DNA of 27,456 nucleotides from an uncultured Eubacteriales bacterium (GCA_948787875.1 CAQFKO010000014.1:1-27456), one strand, 5' to 3'; shown: positions 7,690 to 14,966, counted from the first letter of the stretch. A program made the numbers and translations. Notes: generated by a model not told the origin, from the letters alone.

Positions 7690-8310
7690 TTATTTAGAGT
7701 AAAGTTCGATAATAAGATGTTCTGCGATTGTTAAATCAATATCTTCCCTAGCTGGAAGTGCAACAACCTTGCCTGTGAGTTTTGCAGGCTCAAATTCAAG
7801 CCATTTTGGCACAATAACTCTTGATTCTTTTATGCTGGCAAAAAGTGGACTGTTTGCACTTTTTTCTTTAACAGAAATTACATCACCAACCTTAACTTCA
7901 TAAGATGGAATGTTAACTCTTTTGCCATTAACCAAAATGTGTGTGTGGTTAACAATTTGTCTTGCTTGGTCACGACTTGCACCAAGTCCAAGTCTGTAAC
8001 AAACGTTATCAAGTCTGCGCTCTAAGAGACTAAGCATAACTTCACCGGTTTTGCCTCTTGTTTTAGCAGCCTTTTCATAATATCCTCTGAATTGTTTTTC
8101 TAATAATCCATAAGCTCTTTTAACTTTTTGTTTTTCACGAAGCTGAAGTTGATATTCACTTGGTTTCTTTCTTGTTACCGGGTGAACACCAGGAGCACCT
8201 GTGCGTTTGTCAATAGCGCACTTTTTAGATGTGCATCTTTCGCCTTTAAGGAAAAGTTTTGTTCCTTCTCTTCTACATAATCTGCAATCTGCATTTACAT
8301 ATTTTGCCAT
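7690..8310 (-). CDS. rpsD: Ribosomal protein S4 (uS4), zinc-binding form
   Basis: Primary 16S rRNA-binding protein that helps start small-subunit assembly and lies at the mRNA entry. Four cysteines at 9, 12, 26 and 31 (CRLC, then C and C) form the zinc site of the C+ type. The S4 RNA-binding domain is about 95-160 (RRLDNVCYRLGLG, QARQIVNHTHILVNGKRV). The 206 residues are normal length. ATG start after AGGAG, 14 bases downstream of rpsK. In many bacteria S4 represses its own operon; no S4-specific leader is evident in this short gap. Confidence 0.97.
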   Translation of the reverse strand: MAKYVNADCRLCRREGTKLFLKGERCTSKKCAIDKRTGAPGVHPVTRKKPSEYQLQLREKQKVKRAYGLLEKQFRGYYEKAAKTRGKTGEVMLSLLERRLDNVCYRLGLGASRDQARQIVNHTHILVNGKRVNIPSYEVKVGDVISVKEKSANSPLFASIKESRVIVPKWLEFEPAKLTGKVVALPAREDIDLTIAEHLIIELYSK

Positions 8311-8324
8311 TGTTTTCTCCTATA

Positions 8325-8729
8325 TTAAATTCTTCTTGGTTTAGGTGGACGGCAACCATTGTGTGGGATAGGTGAAACGTCCCTAATCATGGTAACTTCA
8401 AGCTCTGCTGCTGCAAGTGATCTAACAGCGGCCTCTCTGCCATTGCCTGGTCCTTTTACATATACTTCGACTGATTTTAGACCATAATCTTTTGCAAGTT
8501 TTGCTGCCTTTTCTGCGGCTTGACCAGCTGCAAACGGAGTGCTTTTCTTGCTTCCTTTATAGCCAAGTGCACCAGCAGAACAAGCAGCGAGTGCGTTGCC
8601 CTGAGCATCTGTTATTGTTACAATAGTATTGTTGAAAGATGACTGAATATATACTCTGCCCTTGTCTACGCTAGTTGTAATCTTACGCTTTTTAGTCGTA
8701 GTTTTCTTTGTTGTTTTTTTATCTGCCAT
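8325..8729 (-). CDS. rpsK: Ribosomal protein S11 (uS11)
   Basis: Small-subunit platform protein that helps shape the mRNA exit channel. The conserved body is clear: GRVYIQSSFNNTIVTITD, SAGALGYKGSKKSTPFAAGQ and the C-terminal IRDVSPIPHNGCRPPKPRR. The first 17 residues are unusually lysine/threonine-rich (KKTTKKTTTKKRK), a mild version of the tails seen on L30 and L24 in this operon. At 134 residues it is slightly longer than usual. ATG start after AAGGA, 20 bases after rpsM. Confidence 0.97.
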   Translation of the reverse strand: MADKKTTKKTTTKKRKITTSVDKGRVYIQSSFNNTIVTITDAQGNALAACSAGALGYKGSKKSTPFAAGQAAEKAAKLAKDYGLKSVEVYVKGPGNGREAAVRSLAAAELEVTMIRDVSPIPHNGCRPPKPRRI

Positions 8730-8749
8730 TTACTTATCCTTCCTTAAAA

Positions 8750-9142
8750 CTATTTCTTGCCCTTTGCCGGCATTTGCTTTTTAGATTTGCTGGCAATCTT
8801 TTTTGGGCCTTTTCTTGTTCTAGCATTAGATTTTGTGTTTTGTCCACGAACAGGAAGCCCAGCTTTGTGTCTAAGACCACGATAGCTCTTAATTTCTTGA
8901 AGGGCCTTGATGTTCATGTTTACAACTCTTCTAAGTTCACCTTCTGTTGTAAGGTTCTTATCCATGTACTCACGAATCTTTCCGATTTGTTCTTCATTTA
9001 AGTCTTTAACTCTTGTGTTTGGGTCTATGCCCGTTGCTTCTAAGACTTTGTTAGAGGTTACTCTGCCAATACCGTAAATATAGGTAAGGCCAATTTCAAC
9101 TCTCTTTTCATTTGGTAAATCTACACCACCAATACGTGCCAT
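8750..9142 (-). CDS. rpsM: Ribosomal protein S13 (uS13)
   Basis: Small-subunit head protein that bridges to the large subunit and contacts the P-site tRNA through its basic tail. The frame can be opened four codons earlier at a TTG, but GGAGG overlaps that stretch and lies five bases before the ATG encoding MARIGGVDLP, the family's standard N-terminus, so the ATG at 9142 is chosen (130 aa). Motifs: TYIYGIGR and the tail YRGLRHKAGLPVRGQNTKSNARTRKG followed by a lysine-rich end. Upstream lies an atypical 234-base gap separating it from rpmJ. Confidence 0.97.
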   Translation of the reverse strand: MARIGGVDLPNEKRVEIGLTYIYGIGRVTSNKVLEATGIDPNTRVKDLNEEQIGKIREYMDKNLTTEGELRRVVNMNIKALQEIKSYRGLRHKAGLPVRGQNTKSNARTRKGPKKIASKSKKQMPAKGKK

Positions 9143-9376
9143 TTTATCCTCCAAAGATAATTTTGTTTTAGATTTTTTATTTATTTTTGGGCTTTTGCTT
9201 GTGGAGAAGCTTTTGCCCTTTTCGCCTTGAAATTAAAATTTCTTTTAATGCCGCTTCAAAGCGTTGTTTTTTGCGTGATAGTTTTGTGTATGAAAGATGA
9301 AATTTGATTTTAAAGCGCGGGGCTACGCCTACGCTCGCCCAAACGCCATCTTCCATAAACAAAACCAAAGAGAAAA
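9143..9376 (-). other. Atypical insert between rpmJ and rpsM with a basic 59-codon ORF
   Basis: Most genes in this operon are separated by about 25 bases or less, but here 234 bases intervene. A minus-strand frame runs from ATG at 9356 to 9177 (59 aa, very basic, KKQRFEAAL and ISRRKGQK stretches), with no ribosome binding site. It uses CGC, CGA, AGG and GCG codons, which are rare in the surrounding genes, and its first 60 bases are G+C-rich (around 9308-9350). Hairpin-capable repeats include CGCTT/AAGCG near 9251-9262 and GGGC-GCTT/AAGC-GCCC near 9188-9217. I do not recognise the peptide. It looks more like an inserted dispersed repeat than a gene. The last bases carry the rpsM ribosome binding site. 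Confidence 0.4.
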
Positions 9377-9493
9377 CTAACCCTGAACTTGTTTATGCTT
9401 AGGATTTTTGCTACAAATGACTCTTACTTTTCCTTCTCTCTTTATAACTTTGCACCCATCACACATAGGTTTTACGCTAGGTCTAACTTTCAT
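9377..9493 (-). CDS. rpmJ: Ribosomal protein L36 (bL36), zinc-binding form
   Basis: Small large-subunit protein of 38 residues, read directly from the sequence: it begins MKVRPSVKPMCDGCKVI and ends NPKHKQVQG. The zinc ligands C11, C14, C27 and H33 are all present, so it is the C+ form. ATG start with a GGAG (in CGAGGAG) upstream, TAG stop. It sits between infA and the rpsM insert, matching the usual infA-rpmJ-rpsM order. The complete zinc ligand set here, in S4 and in S14 suggests that the cell relies on zinc forms for its main ribosomes. Confidence 0.95.
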   Translation of the reverse strand: MKVRPSVKPMCDGCKVIKREGKVRVICSKNPKHKQVQG

Positions 9494-9530
9494 TGTTTTT
9501 CTCCTCGAATTTATTTGCTGCTATTTATGT

Positions 9531-9749
9531 TTACTTACTGCGCCAGATTATTCTGCCACGAGTAAGGTCATAAGGGCTTATTTCAAGTTTAACAGTATCA
9601 CCCTCATAAACACGAATGAAATTTTTCCAGAGTTTTCCTGACAAATATGCTGTAACAATATGTCCGCCTGCAATCTTTACTTTAAAAGATGCACCCGGCA
9701 TTGCTTCAACAACTACGCCCTCTGTTTCAATTACATCATCTTTACTCAA
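9531..9749 (-). CDS. infA: Translation initiation factor IF-1
   Basis: Binds the 30S A site during initiation and stabilises IF-2 and IF-3 action. The 72 residues form a single S1-like OB fold, starting MSKDDVIETEGVVVEAMPG and ending YDLTRGRIIWRSK, both typical. The start codon is TTG at 9747-9749, supported by GGAGG (complement at 9759-9763) nine bases upstream and by the standard N-terminus; no ATG fits. It follows adk; map, commonly placed between adk and infA in Bacillota, is absent here. Confidence 0.97.
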   Translation of the reverse strand: MSKDDVIETEGVVVEAMPGASFKVKIAGGHIVTAYLSGKLWKNFIRVYEGDTVKLEISPYDLTRGRIIWRSK

Positions 9750-9777
9750 ATTTGTTTTCCTCCAAATCTGCTTTTTT

Positions 9778-9840
9778 GAGTTTTTAAAAACTCTTATTTA
9801 ACAACTTTTCTGAGAGTGCCGAATTTCTTCGACAGCTCTC
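9778..9840 (-). promoter_or_regulatory. Palindrome and hairpin in the adk-infA gap
   Basis: The 107-base gap where map would be expected holds a strong hairpin on the minus strand (9812-9840): outer stem GAGAG/CTCTC and inner stem GTCGAA/TTCGGC with a GAAA loop. It is followed by a 16-base perfect palindrome, GAGTTTTTAAAAACTC (9778-9793). The hairpin has no U tract, so it is not an obvious terminator; RNA processing or stability, or a deletion scar, are the alternatives. Confidence 0.5.
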
Positions 9841-9856
9841 ATAAAATCATTAATAT

Positions 9857-10519
9857 TTATGCATTAAATTGTTCAAGTCCGCTAATACCGCTTGCCTTAA
9901 AGGCTTCAAGCATATTTTGATAGCTTTGTTCTGGCTCTGCCCCACCTTGAACGGTTACAACTTTGCCAAGACCTTTAAAGTAATCCAAAATAGGTAATGT
10001 GTCGCTGATATAAACATCATAACGCTTTTTATAAGTTTCTTCGTTATCGTCACTGCGAATTCCCCATTCACCGCCACATTTTGGGCAAATTTCATAGCCC
10101 AAATTCCAGCCTGTATTATAGATATATCCGCAATCTTTGCAAGTTCTTCTGCCGACAACTCTTTCAAGAAGTCTTTCATAAGGAACTTCCAAATTTACAA
10201 CAACATCAATGTCTGTGATATTTTCTTTAACAAAAATATCAAGTTGATCAGGGGTGCGTGGAAATCCATCTAAAATGAAGCCCTTTGCAACGTCAGGTTG
10301 AGCTAATCTGTTTTTGATCATTGCGCAAACAACTTCGGTTGGAACCATTACGCCCTTATCCATATAAGATTTTGCAAGCACTCCTTCCTTGTCGCCACGA
10401 GCGATACTTTCTCTTAAAATATCTCCCATAGAAACAGTAGGAATAGAGTATTTTTCATTTAACATATTTGCAAGTGTGCCCTTGCCTGCCATTGGTGCAC
10501 CAAACATTAAAAATTTCAT
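9857..10519 (-). CDS. adk: Adenylate kinase, zinc-lid type
   Basis: Catalyses ATP + AMP = 2 ADP in the cytoplasm. The P-loop is GAPMAGKGT (7-15), where the fourth position is normally glycine (GAPGAGKGT). The AMP-binding region DGFPRTPDQLD is at 84-94. A long LID domain carries four cysteines (C127, C130, C145, C148) as in Gram-positive zinc-stabilised enzymes. Length is 220 residues, slightly above the usual 215. ATG start after AAGGAG. It follows secY as in most Bacillota. All core residues apart from the P-loop glycine are present, so it is probably active. Confidence 0.96.
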   Translation of the reverse strand: MKFLMFGAPMAGKGTLANMLNEKYSIPTVSMGDILRESIARGDKEGVLAKSYMDKGVMVPTEVVCAMIKNRLAQPDVAKGFILDGFPRTPDQLDIFVKENITDIDVVVNLEVPYERLLERVVGRRTCKDCGYIYNTGWNLGYEICPKCGGEWGIRSDDNEETYKKRYDVYISDTLPILDYFKGLGKVVTVQGGAEPEQSYQNMLEAFKASGISGLEQFNA

Positions 10520-10552
10520 AATTTACTCCTTAAATAAATTAACTAGCAGTAA

Positions 10553-11863
10553 TTATAAGATATTTTTATGCCTCTTCATCATAAGCTGAGCTTCAAGTTG
10601 GTCTTTAAATTCAATTGCAACACTTACTATAATAAGCATACCTGTTGCGGTAAATGAGTTTAACAGACCTTGTGAAGTTCCGAGAATTGCAGAGAATACC
10701 ACTGACGGAACAAGTGCAATAAATGCCAAGAATATTGCTCCGAAAAGAGTTATTCTGTGTGAAACTCTTCTTAAATAATCTGTGGTTGGCTTTCCTGGTC
10801 TGATACCCGGAATAAATCCACCATGTTGTTGAATATTTAAGCTTACATCTGATGGATTGAATTGTATCTGTGCATAGAAATATGCAAAGAACAATATCAG
10901 CAGTGCTGTGAATATGCTATAAACAATTGAGCCTGTTCCAAGATAATTGAACCAAAATTTTGTAAATCCGTTGCTCTCTGCGGTAAGTCCGCAAAGTGAC
11001 ATTATAAGTGTTGGAAGCGTAATAATTGCTGATGCAAAGATAATAGGCATAACACCGCTTGCATTTACTTTCATAGGAATGTATGAAGATTGACCGCCAT
11101 ACATTTTTCTTCCCTTAATTTGTTTTGCATATTGCACATTAATTCTGCGCTCTGCCATGTCTACAAACACAATCAAGAAGAAAACAATTAAAACAAGAAC
11201 CAAGAAGCCAATAAGTTCCCAAAGGAAGCTAAGGCTGTTTGCAATGTTTGCAATTGCGTTAACAATAGATTGTGCAGCAGTTGCAATGATACCAATAAAG
11301 ATAATGAGCGACAAACCATTGCCCACGCCTTGTTCTGTGATTTTGTCACCAAGCCACATTGTGAAGCAAGTTCCAGCCATTAAAAGCACGATAACCATTG
11401 CACTCGTAAGCCATTTTAAATTTTCTCCAAAGATTGGTTGTATATAGTTATTGCCAAGACCTAAAACAATTCCAAGCCCTTGTGCAAGAGCAAGAACCAA
11501 TGCTACAATTTTTGTAACAAGGTTAAGTTTGTTTCTGCCTTCGTCGCCTTCTTTTGACATTCTCTCTAATGGAGGAATTGCCACTGCCAAAAGTTGCACA
11601 ATGATTGACGCATTGATATAAGGCGTTACACCAAGTGCAAAGATAGCAGCATTAGAAAGTGCACTTCCTGTGACTGCATTAAGAAGAGAAAGCACTCCGG
11701 AAATTCCGTTGTTACTCTCCATTAAATCTGCATAAAGGTCACTGCTTAAACCCGGGGTTGGCAAATAACAACCAAGCCTATAAACAAGCAAAAGCAATAA
11801 TGTGATTATTATACTCTTTCGTAACTCGCGATTTTTTAACGCGTCTTTCAGAGTTTTGAACAT
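10553..11863 (-). CDS. secY: Protein translocase channel subunit SecY
   Basis: Central channel of the Sec translocon in the cytoplasmic membrane; with SecE and SecG it passes unfolded proteins driven by SecA or the ribosome. The 436 residues contain about ten hydrophobic helices, the N-terminal LLLLVYRLGCYLPTPG and ALGVTPYINASIIVQLL, and the cytoplasmic loop with GMRPGK-like sequence (GFIPGIRPGKPTTDYL), all diagnostic. The start codon overlaps the rplO stop by one base (TAATG) and GAGGT lies inside rplO, so translation is probably coupled. Normal length, nothing missing. Confidence 0.97.
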   Translation of the reverse strand: MFKTLKDALKNRELRKSIIITLLLLLVYRLGCYLPTPGLSSDLYADLMESNNGISGVLSLLNAVTGSALSNAAIFALGVTPYINASIIVQLLAVAIPPLERMSKEGDEGRNKLNLVTKIVALVLALAQGLGIVLGLGNNYIQPIFGENLKWLTSAMVIVLLMAGTCFTMWLGDKITEQGVGNGLSLIIFIGIIATAAQSIVNAIANIANSLSFLWELIGFLVLVLIVFFLIVFVDMAERRINVQYAKQIKGRKMYGGQSSYIPMKVNASGVMPIIFASAIITLPTLIMSLCGLTAESNGFTKFWFNYLGTGSIVYSIFTALLILFFAYFYAQIQFNPSDVSLNIQQHGGFIPGIRPGKPTTDYLRRVSHRITLFGAIFLAFIALVPSVVFSAILGTSQGLLNSFTATGMLIIVSVAIEFKDQLEAQLMMKRHKNIL

Positions 11864-12306
11864 TATTTTACCTCAATAGTTCCGCCAGCTGCGGTAATTT
11901 TTTTAGCTGCGCCATCAGTAAACTTTGCAGCTTGAACATTTAAAGATTTTGTGAGATTGCCATTGCCAAGAACTTTTAAACCATAAGGCTCGATTTTTGA
12001 AATGATACCTTTTGTTTTAAGAAGTTCAGCATTAGCTGTTGTGCCAGCTTCCAATACTTCAAGCTCACCTACATTAATTGTAGTATAAACCTTTCTGAAG
12101 TTGTTTGTAAAGCCAATTTTTGGCAATTGACGAATAAGTGGCATTTGACCACCTTCAAAGCCAGCTCTAACTCCGCCACCACTACGAGCGTTTTGACCCT
12201 TGTGACCTTTTCCGCTAGTTTTTCCAAGACCGCTTCCGATTCCGCGACCAAGTCTTTTGCTAGCTGTGGTTGAGCCTGCTGCTGGTGATAATTCATTAAT
12301 TTTCAT
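11863..12306 (-). CDS. rplO: Ribosomal protein L15 (uL15)
   Basis: Late-assembling large-subunit protein. The glycine- and arginine-rich N-terminal extension (GRGIGSGLGKTSGKGHKGQ and GGVRAGFEGGQMPL) threads into 23S rRNA in known structures. The C-terminal globular part is about 60-147 (TINVGELEVLE, GLKVLGNGNLTKSL, KITAAGGTIE). 147 residues, typical length. ATG start after AAGGAG. The stop overlaps the secY start. Confidence 0.97.
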   Translation of the reverse strand: MKINELSPAAGSTTASKRLGRGIGSGLGKTSGKGHKGQNARSGGGVRAGFEGGQMPLIRQLPKIGFTNNFRKVYTTINVGELEVLEAGTTANAELLKTKGIISKIEPYGLKVLGNGNLTKSLNVQAAKFTDGAAKKITAAGGTIEVK

Positions 12307-12319
12307 GCTACTTTTCTCC

Positions 12320-12745
12320 TTATTTTACTTCTTCAACCGAAACTAAGTGTTTAACAACAAAAATCATTCCTCTTGTTGCCTTGTTATCAGGAACAACATG
12401 AGAAGAGTGAAGTTTGCCAAGACCCAAAGCTTCAAGAGTTCTTTGTTGCTTTACAAGTCTGCCAGAAGAACTTTTTACAAGTGTTACCTTAATAAGTTTT
12501 TCCGCAGTTTTCTTTTCTGCTTTTGGAGCAGCCTTTGTTTCAACCTTAACAGTGGTTTCAACTTTTGCAGCTTCAACTGATTTTGTTTCAACAGCTTTTG
12601 GAGCTGTTGTTTTTTGAGTAGCTTTTGGAGCAGCGGTTTTTGTTGCTGCAACCTTTGGGGTAGCGGTTTTTGCTGTTTCTGCTTTTGAAGCAGTTGTTTT
12701 TGTTGTTCCAGCTTTTGCTGTTGTTGTTTTCTTTGTTTCTGCCAT
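12320..12745 (-). CDS. rpmD: Ribosomal protein L30 (uL30) with an 80-residue N-terminal extension
   Basis: Large-subunit protein, normally about 60 residues. The L30 fold occupies residues 83-141 (LIKVTLVKSSSGRLVKQQRT, LGLGKLHSSHVVPDN, GMIFVVKHLVSVEEV). Before it lies an 82-residue low-complexity segment of Lys, Ala, Thr, Glu and Pro, repeating units such as TTAPKA and KTATPK, like histone H1 tails. An upstream GTG could add three codons but abuts AGGAGG; the ATG at 12745, nine bases after it, is chosen. The extension is in frame, free of stops and uses normal codons, so it is probably translated. It lies between rpsE and rplO as usual. Confidence 0.95.
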   Translation of the reverse strand: MAETKKTTTAKAGTTKTTASKAETAKTATPKVAATKTAAPKATQKTTAPKAVETKSVEAAKVETTVKVETKAAPKAEKKTAEKLIKVTLVKSSSGRLVKQQRTLEALGLGKLHSSHVVPDNKATRGMIFVVKHLVSVEEVK

Positions 12746-12758
12746 CTGTGCCACCCTC

Positions 12759-13376
12759 CTACCTAATTTCCTCTACGGTTTTGCCACGAAGTGCAGCAAT
12801 TTGTTCTGCCGTTCTCATAGCTTTAAGACCCTCAAAAGCTGCTTTTACGCAGTTTACAGGATTGTTTGAACCATAAAGTTTTGTTGTGATATCTTTAATG
12901 CCTGCAAGTTCAACAACATCACGAACCGCACCACCAGCAATGATACCTTTACCTTCTTTGGCTGGCATCATAATAACTTTTGTAGTGCCGAATTTTCCAA
13001 TGATGTCATGTGGAATTGTTGTTCCGCTAATGCAAACATTAATCATATTCTTTTTAGCAACAAGTGTTGCTTTTTCAATAGCCATAGTAACATCAAGAGC
13101 CTTAGCAAGACCAATGCCTACTTTGCCATTTTTGTCACCAACAACCATCAATGCATCATAACGAAGAGTTTTTCCACCCTTTGTTACTTTTGAAATAGCA
13201 TTAAGGTTGATCATTCTCTTTTCAAGTCCGTCAGATACTTTTTCACGAGCGTGGTCATTTCTGCGAGGTCTTTTTCCGTTTGACTTGTTAGAGAAATCTC
13301 TTTTATTTGATTTTTCGTCTACGGGTGCTGTTTCAACAACTTCGCCCTCAACTTTAACTTCTTCAACTTCTGCCAT
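12759..13376 (-). CDS. rpsE: Ribosomal protein S5 (uS5) with extended N-terminus
   Basis: Small-subunit protein at the mRNA entry and decoding region, important for fidelity. The conserved body starts near residue 55 (LEKRMINLNAISKVTKGGKTLRYDALMVVGD), with GKVGIGLAKALDV, the IPHDIIGKFG turn and PAKEGKGIIAGGAVRDVVELAG. The first 50 or so residues are an acidic then basic low-complexity stretch (EEVKVEGEVVE; KRPRRNDH) longer than the usual 5-15. 205 residues against about 165. ATG after GGGGGA, nine bases after rplR. Confidence 0.97.
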   Translation of the reverse strand: MAEVEEVKVEGEVVETAPVDEKSNKRDFSNKSNGKRPRRNDHAREKVSDGLEKRMINLNAISKVTKGGKTLRYDALMVVGDKNGKVGIGLAKALDVTMAIEKATLVAKKNMINVCISGTTIPHDIIGKFGTTKVIMMPAKEGKGIIAGGAVRDVVELAGIKDITTKLYGSNNPVNCVKAAFEGLKAMRTAEQIAALRGKTVEEIR

Positions 13377-13384
13377 ATTTCCCC

Positions 13385-13753
13385 CTAGAATTCAAGACCG
13401 GCAGATCTTGCACCTTCTGCTAAGCTCTGCACACGACCTGTGTAAATATATCCACTACGGTCAAAAACGACTTTTTTGATTTTAAGCTTAATAGCTTTTG
13501 CTCCGATTGCTTTTCCTACTTCGACAGCTTGCTCAACTTTGGTTTTGCCTTTTAAAGCAGCTTCCAAAGCTTTATCTTTGCTTGAAGCAGCGCAAAGTGT
13601 TTTTCCGGCTACATCATCAATAATTTGTGCATAAATCATACCTGTTGAACGATAAACGCAAAGTCTTGGCCTTTCAGCTGTGCCTTTGAGAGTATGTCTG
13701 ATTCTGGCATGTTTTGCTTTTCTAACTTCATTTTTATCTAACTTTTTAAACAT
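13385..13753 (-). CDS. rplR: Ribosomal protein L18 (uL18)
   Basis: Binds 5S rRNA with L5 and anchors the central protuberance. Typical features: basic N-terminus (KHARIRHTLKGTAERPRLCVYRS), YAQIIDDVAGKTLCAAS, and the C-terminus VVFDRSGYIYTGRVQSLAEGARSAGLEF. 122 residues, normal. ATG start after AAGGAG. The 5S rRNA it binds is encoded near the right edge of the window. Confidence 0.97.
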   Translation of the reverse strand: MFKKLDKNEVRKAKHARIRHTLKGTAERPRLCVYRSTGMIYAQIIDDVAGKTLCAASSKDKALEAALKGKTKVEQAVEVGKAIGAKAIKLKIKKVVFDRSGYIYTGRVQSLAEGARSAGLEF

Positions 13754-13764
13754 AACTTAGCTCC

Positions 13765-14328
13765 TTACTTTTTGCCAGATGAGGTTTTCTTGATTTCTTT
13801 TCTACGCACATGTTCGTTTGTGTAGTAGATTCCATATCCATGATATGGTTCGACTTTTTTGATTGCTTTAATGTCAGCTGCAAATTGTCCAACTTTTTCT
13901 TTGCTAATACCAGCAATAACCATTTCGGTTGCTGATGGACAAGTAACTGTTAAGCCTTGTGGAATTTCAACATTAACAGGGTGTGAAAATCCGATATTAA
14001 GAACAATTTTGTTGCCCTGAACGGCTACTTTGTAACCTACACCGCTGATACTTACAGACTTTGTAAAGCCCGCAGAAACACCGGTTACCATGTTTGCAAT
14101 AAGTGCACGATATAAACCATGCTTTGCATTTGTGTCGGCAGCGTTATCATTTGCCACCAATAAAAGTGCTTGTTTGCCTTCATGTTCTATTCTTGTTACA
14201 CTAACATTTCCTGTAACTTGTTGTTCAAGTTTTCCTTTTGCACCGGTTACAGTTACAAGGTTATCAGCAGAAACATCAACTGTGACTCCTGCTGGGAGAA
14301 CAATAGGCTCTTTTCCAATACGACTCAT
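13765..14328 (-). CDS. rplF: Ribosomal protein L6 (uL6) with altered C-terminal motif
   Basis: Large-subunit protein beside the sarcin-ricin loop and the factor-binding site. The frame is open 14 codons earlier, but AAGGAGG lies eight bases before the ATG of MSRIGKEPIVLPAG, the family's normal N-terminus, so 14328 is the start (187 aa). Two tandem L6 domains: about 1-80 and 81-160. The C-terminal signature, nearly always PYKGKG(I/V)RY, reads PYHGYGIYY here (161-169; bases 13822-13848): two lysines and an arginine have become His, Tyr and Tyr. The rest is conserved (VRRKE tail). The change is notable because the 23S sarcin-ricin loop in this window is also altered. Confidence 0.97.
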   Translation of the reverse strand: MSRIGKEPIVLPAGVTVDVSADNLVTVTGAKGKLEQQVTGNVSVTRIEHEGKQALLLVANDNAADTNAKHGLYRALIANMVTGVSAGFTKSVSISGVGYKVAVQGNKIVLNIGFSHPVNVEIPQGLTVTCPSATEMVIAGISKEKVGQFAADIKAIKKVEPYHGYGIYYTNEHVRRKEIKKTSSGKK

Positions 14329-14341
14329 ACCTTTATCCTCC

Positions 14342-14737
14342 TTACCATACATAGGCGAGAACTTCGCCACCGATATTTAGTTTTCTTGCCTCTCTGTCAG
14401 TCATAACACCTTTTGAAGTTGAAACAATTACTATTCCAAGTCCGCCAAGAACCTTTGGAAGATCCTCACAACTAGCATAAATTCTTCTTCCAGGTTTTGA
14501 AATACGTTTTAGACCGGTAATAACCTTTTGGTTTTTGCCAACATACTTTAAGGTGATAACAAGATTTTTAAATTTGCCATTTTCAACTTCTTCAAATGCT
14601 GCAATGTAACCTTCATCAAGCAAAATTTGAGCTATTGATTTCTTCATTGAAGAGGTCTCAATAACAACACTTTCATGATTAGCGGTTTGCGCATTACGAA
14701 TTCTTGTAAGCATATCTGCTATTGAATCATTTACCAT
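14342..14737 (-). CDS. rpsH: Ribosomal protein S8 (uS8)
   Basis: Primary 16S rRNA-binding protein of the central domain; in several bacteria it represses the spc genes. Hallmarks: DSIADMLTRIRNAQTANHESV at the start, LKRISKPGRRIYA and the C-terminal LGIVIVSTSKGVMTDREARKLNIGGEVLAYVW. 131 residues, normal. ATG start after a strong AAGGAGG. It lies 13 bases upstream of rplF and 15 bases after rpsN. Confidence 0.97.
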   Translation of the reverse strand: MVNDSIADMLTRIRNAQTANHESVVIETSSMKKSIAQILLDEGYIAAFEEVENGKFKNLVITLKYVGKNQKVITGLKRISKPGRRIYASCEDLPKVLGGLGIVIVSTSKGVMTDREARKLNIGGEVLAYVW

Positions 14738-14752
14738 TTCCTTTCCTCCTTA

Positions 14753-14938
14753 TTACCAGCTTGATTTCTTTACGCCAGGAATTTGACCTTTGTATGCAAG
14801 TTCTCTGAAACAGATACGGCAAATGCCATATTTTTTAAGAACTGAGTGAGGTCTTCCACAAAGTGAGCATCTTGTATACTCACGAGTTTTGTATTTTTGT
14901 GGACCCTGTTGTTTGTTTATCATTGATTTTTTTGCCAT
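14753..14938 (-). CDS. rpsN: Ribosomal protein S14 type Z (uS14), zinc form
   Basis: Small-subunit head protein, the short zinc-binding 61-residue type. Cysteines C24, C27, C40 and C43 (CSLC and CRIC) form the zinc site, and the C-terminus GQIPGVKKSSW is typical. ATG start after GAGGAG. A gene in this position between rplE and rpsH is expected in Bacillota. No zinc-independent S14 paralogue is present in the window. Confidence 0.97.
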   Translation of the reverse strand: MAKKSMINKQQGPQKYKTREYTRCSLCGRPHSVLKKYGICRICFRELAYKGQIPGVKKSSW

Positions 14939-14966
14939 CTTTTTCTCCTCGCTTCCCTATTTTCCA

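Noticed and set aside
9177..9368. 63-codon ORF as a normal gene
   Set aside because: It starts at TTG (or ATG at 9356) without a ribosome binding site and has codon use unlike the operon; reported as part of an atypical insert instead.
12414..12617. Plus-strand ORFs opposite rpmD and rplX low-complexity tails
   Set aside because: They are shadows created by stop-poor Lys/Ala/Thr repeat codons on the other strand.
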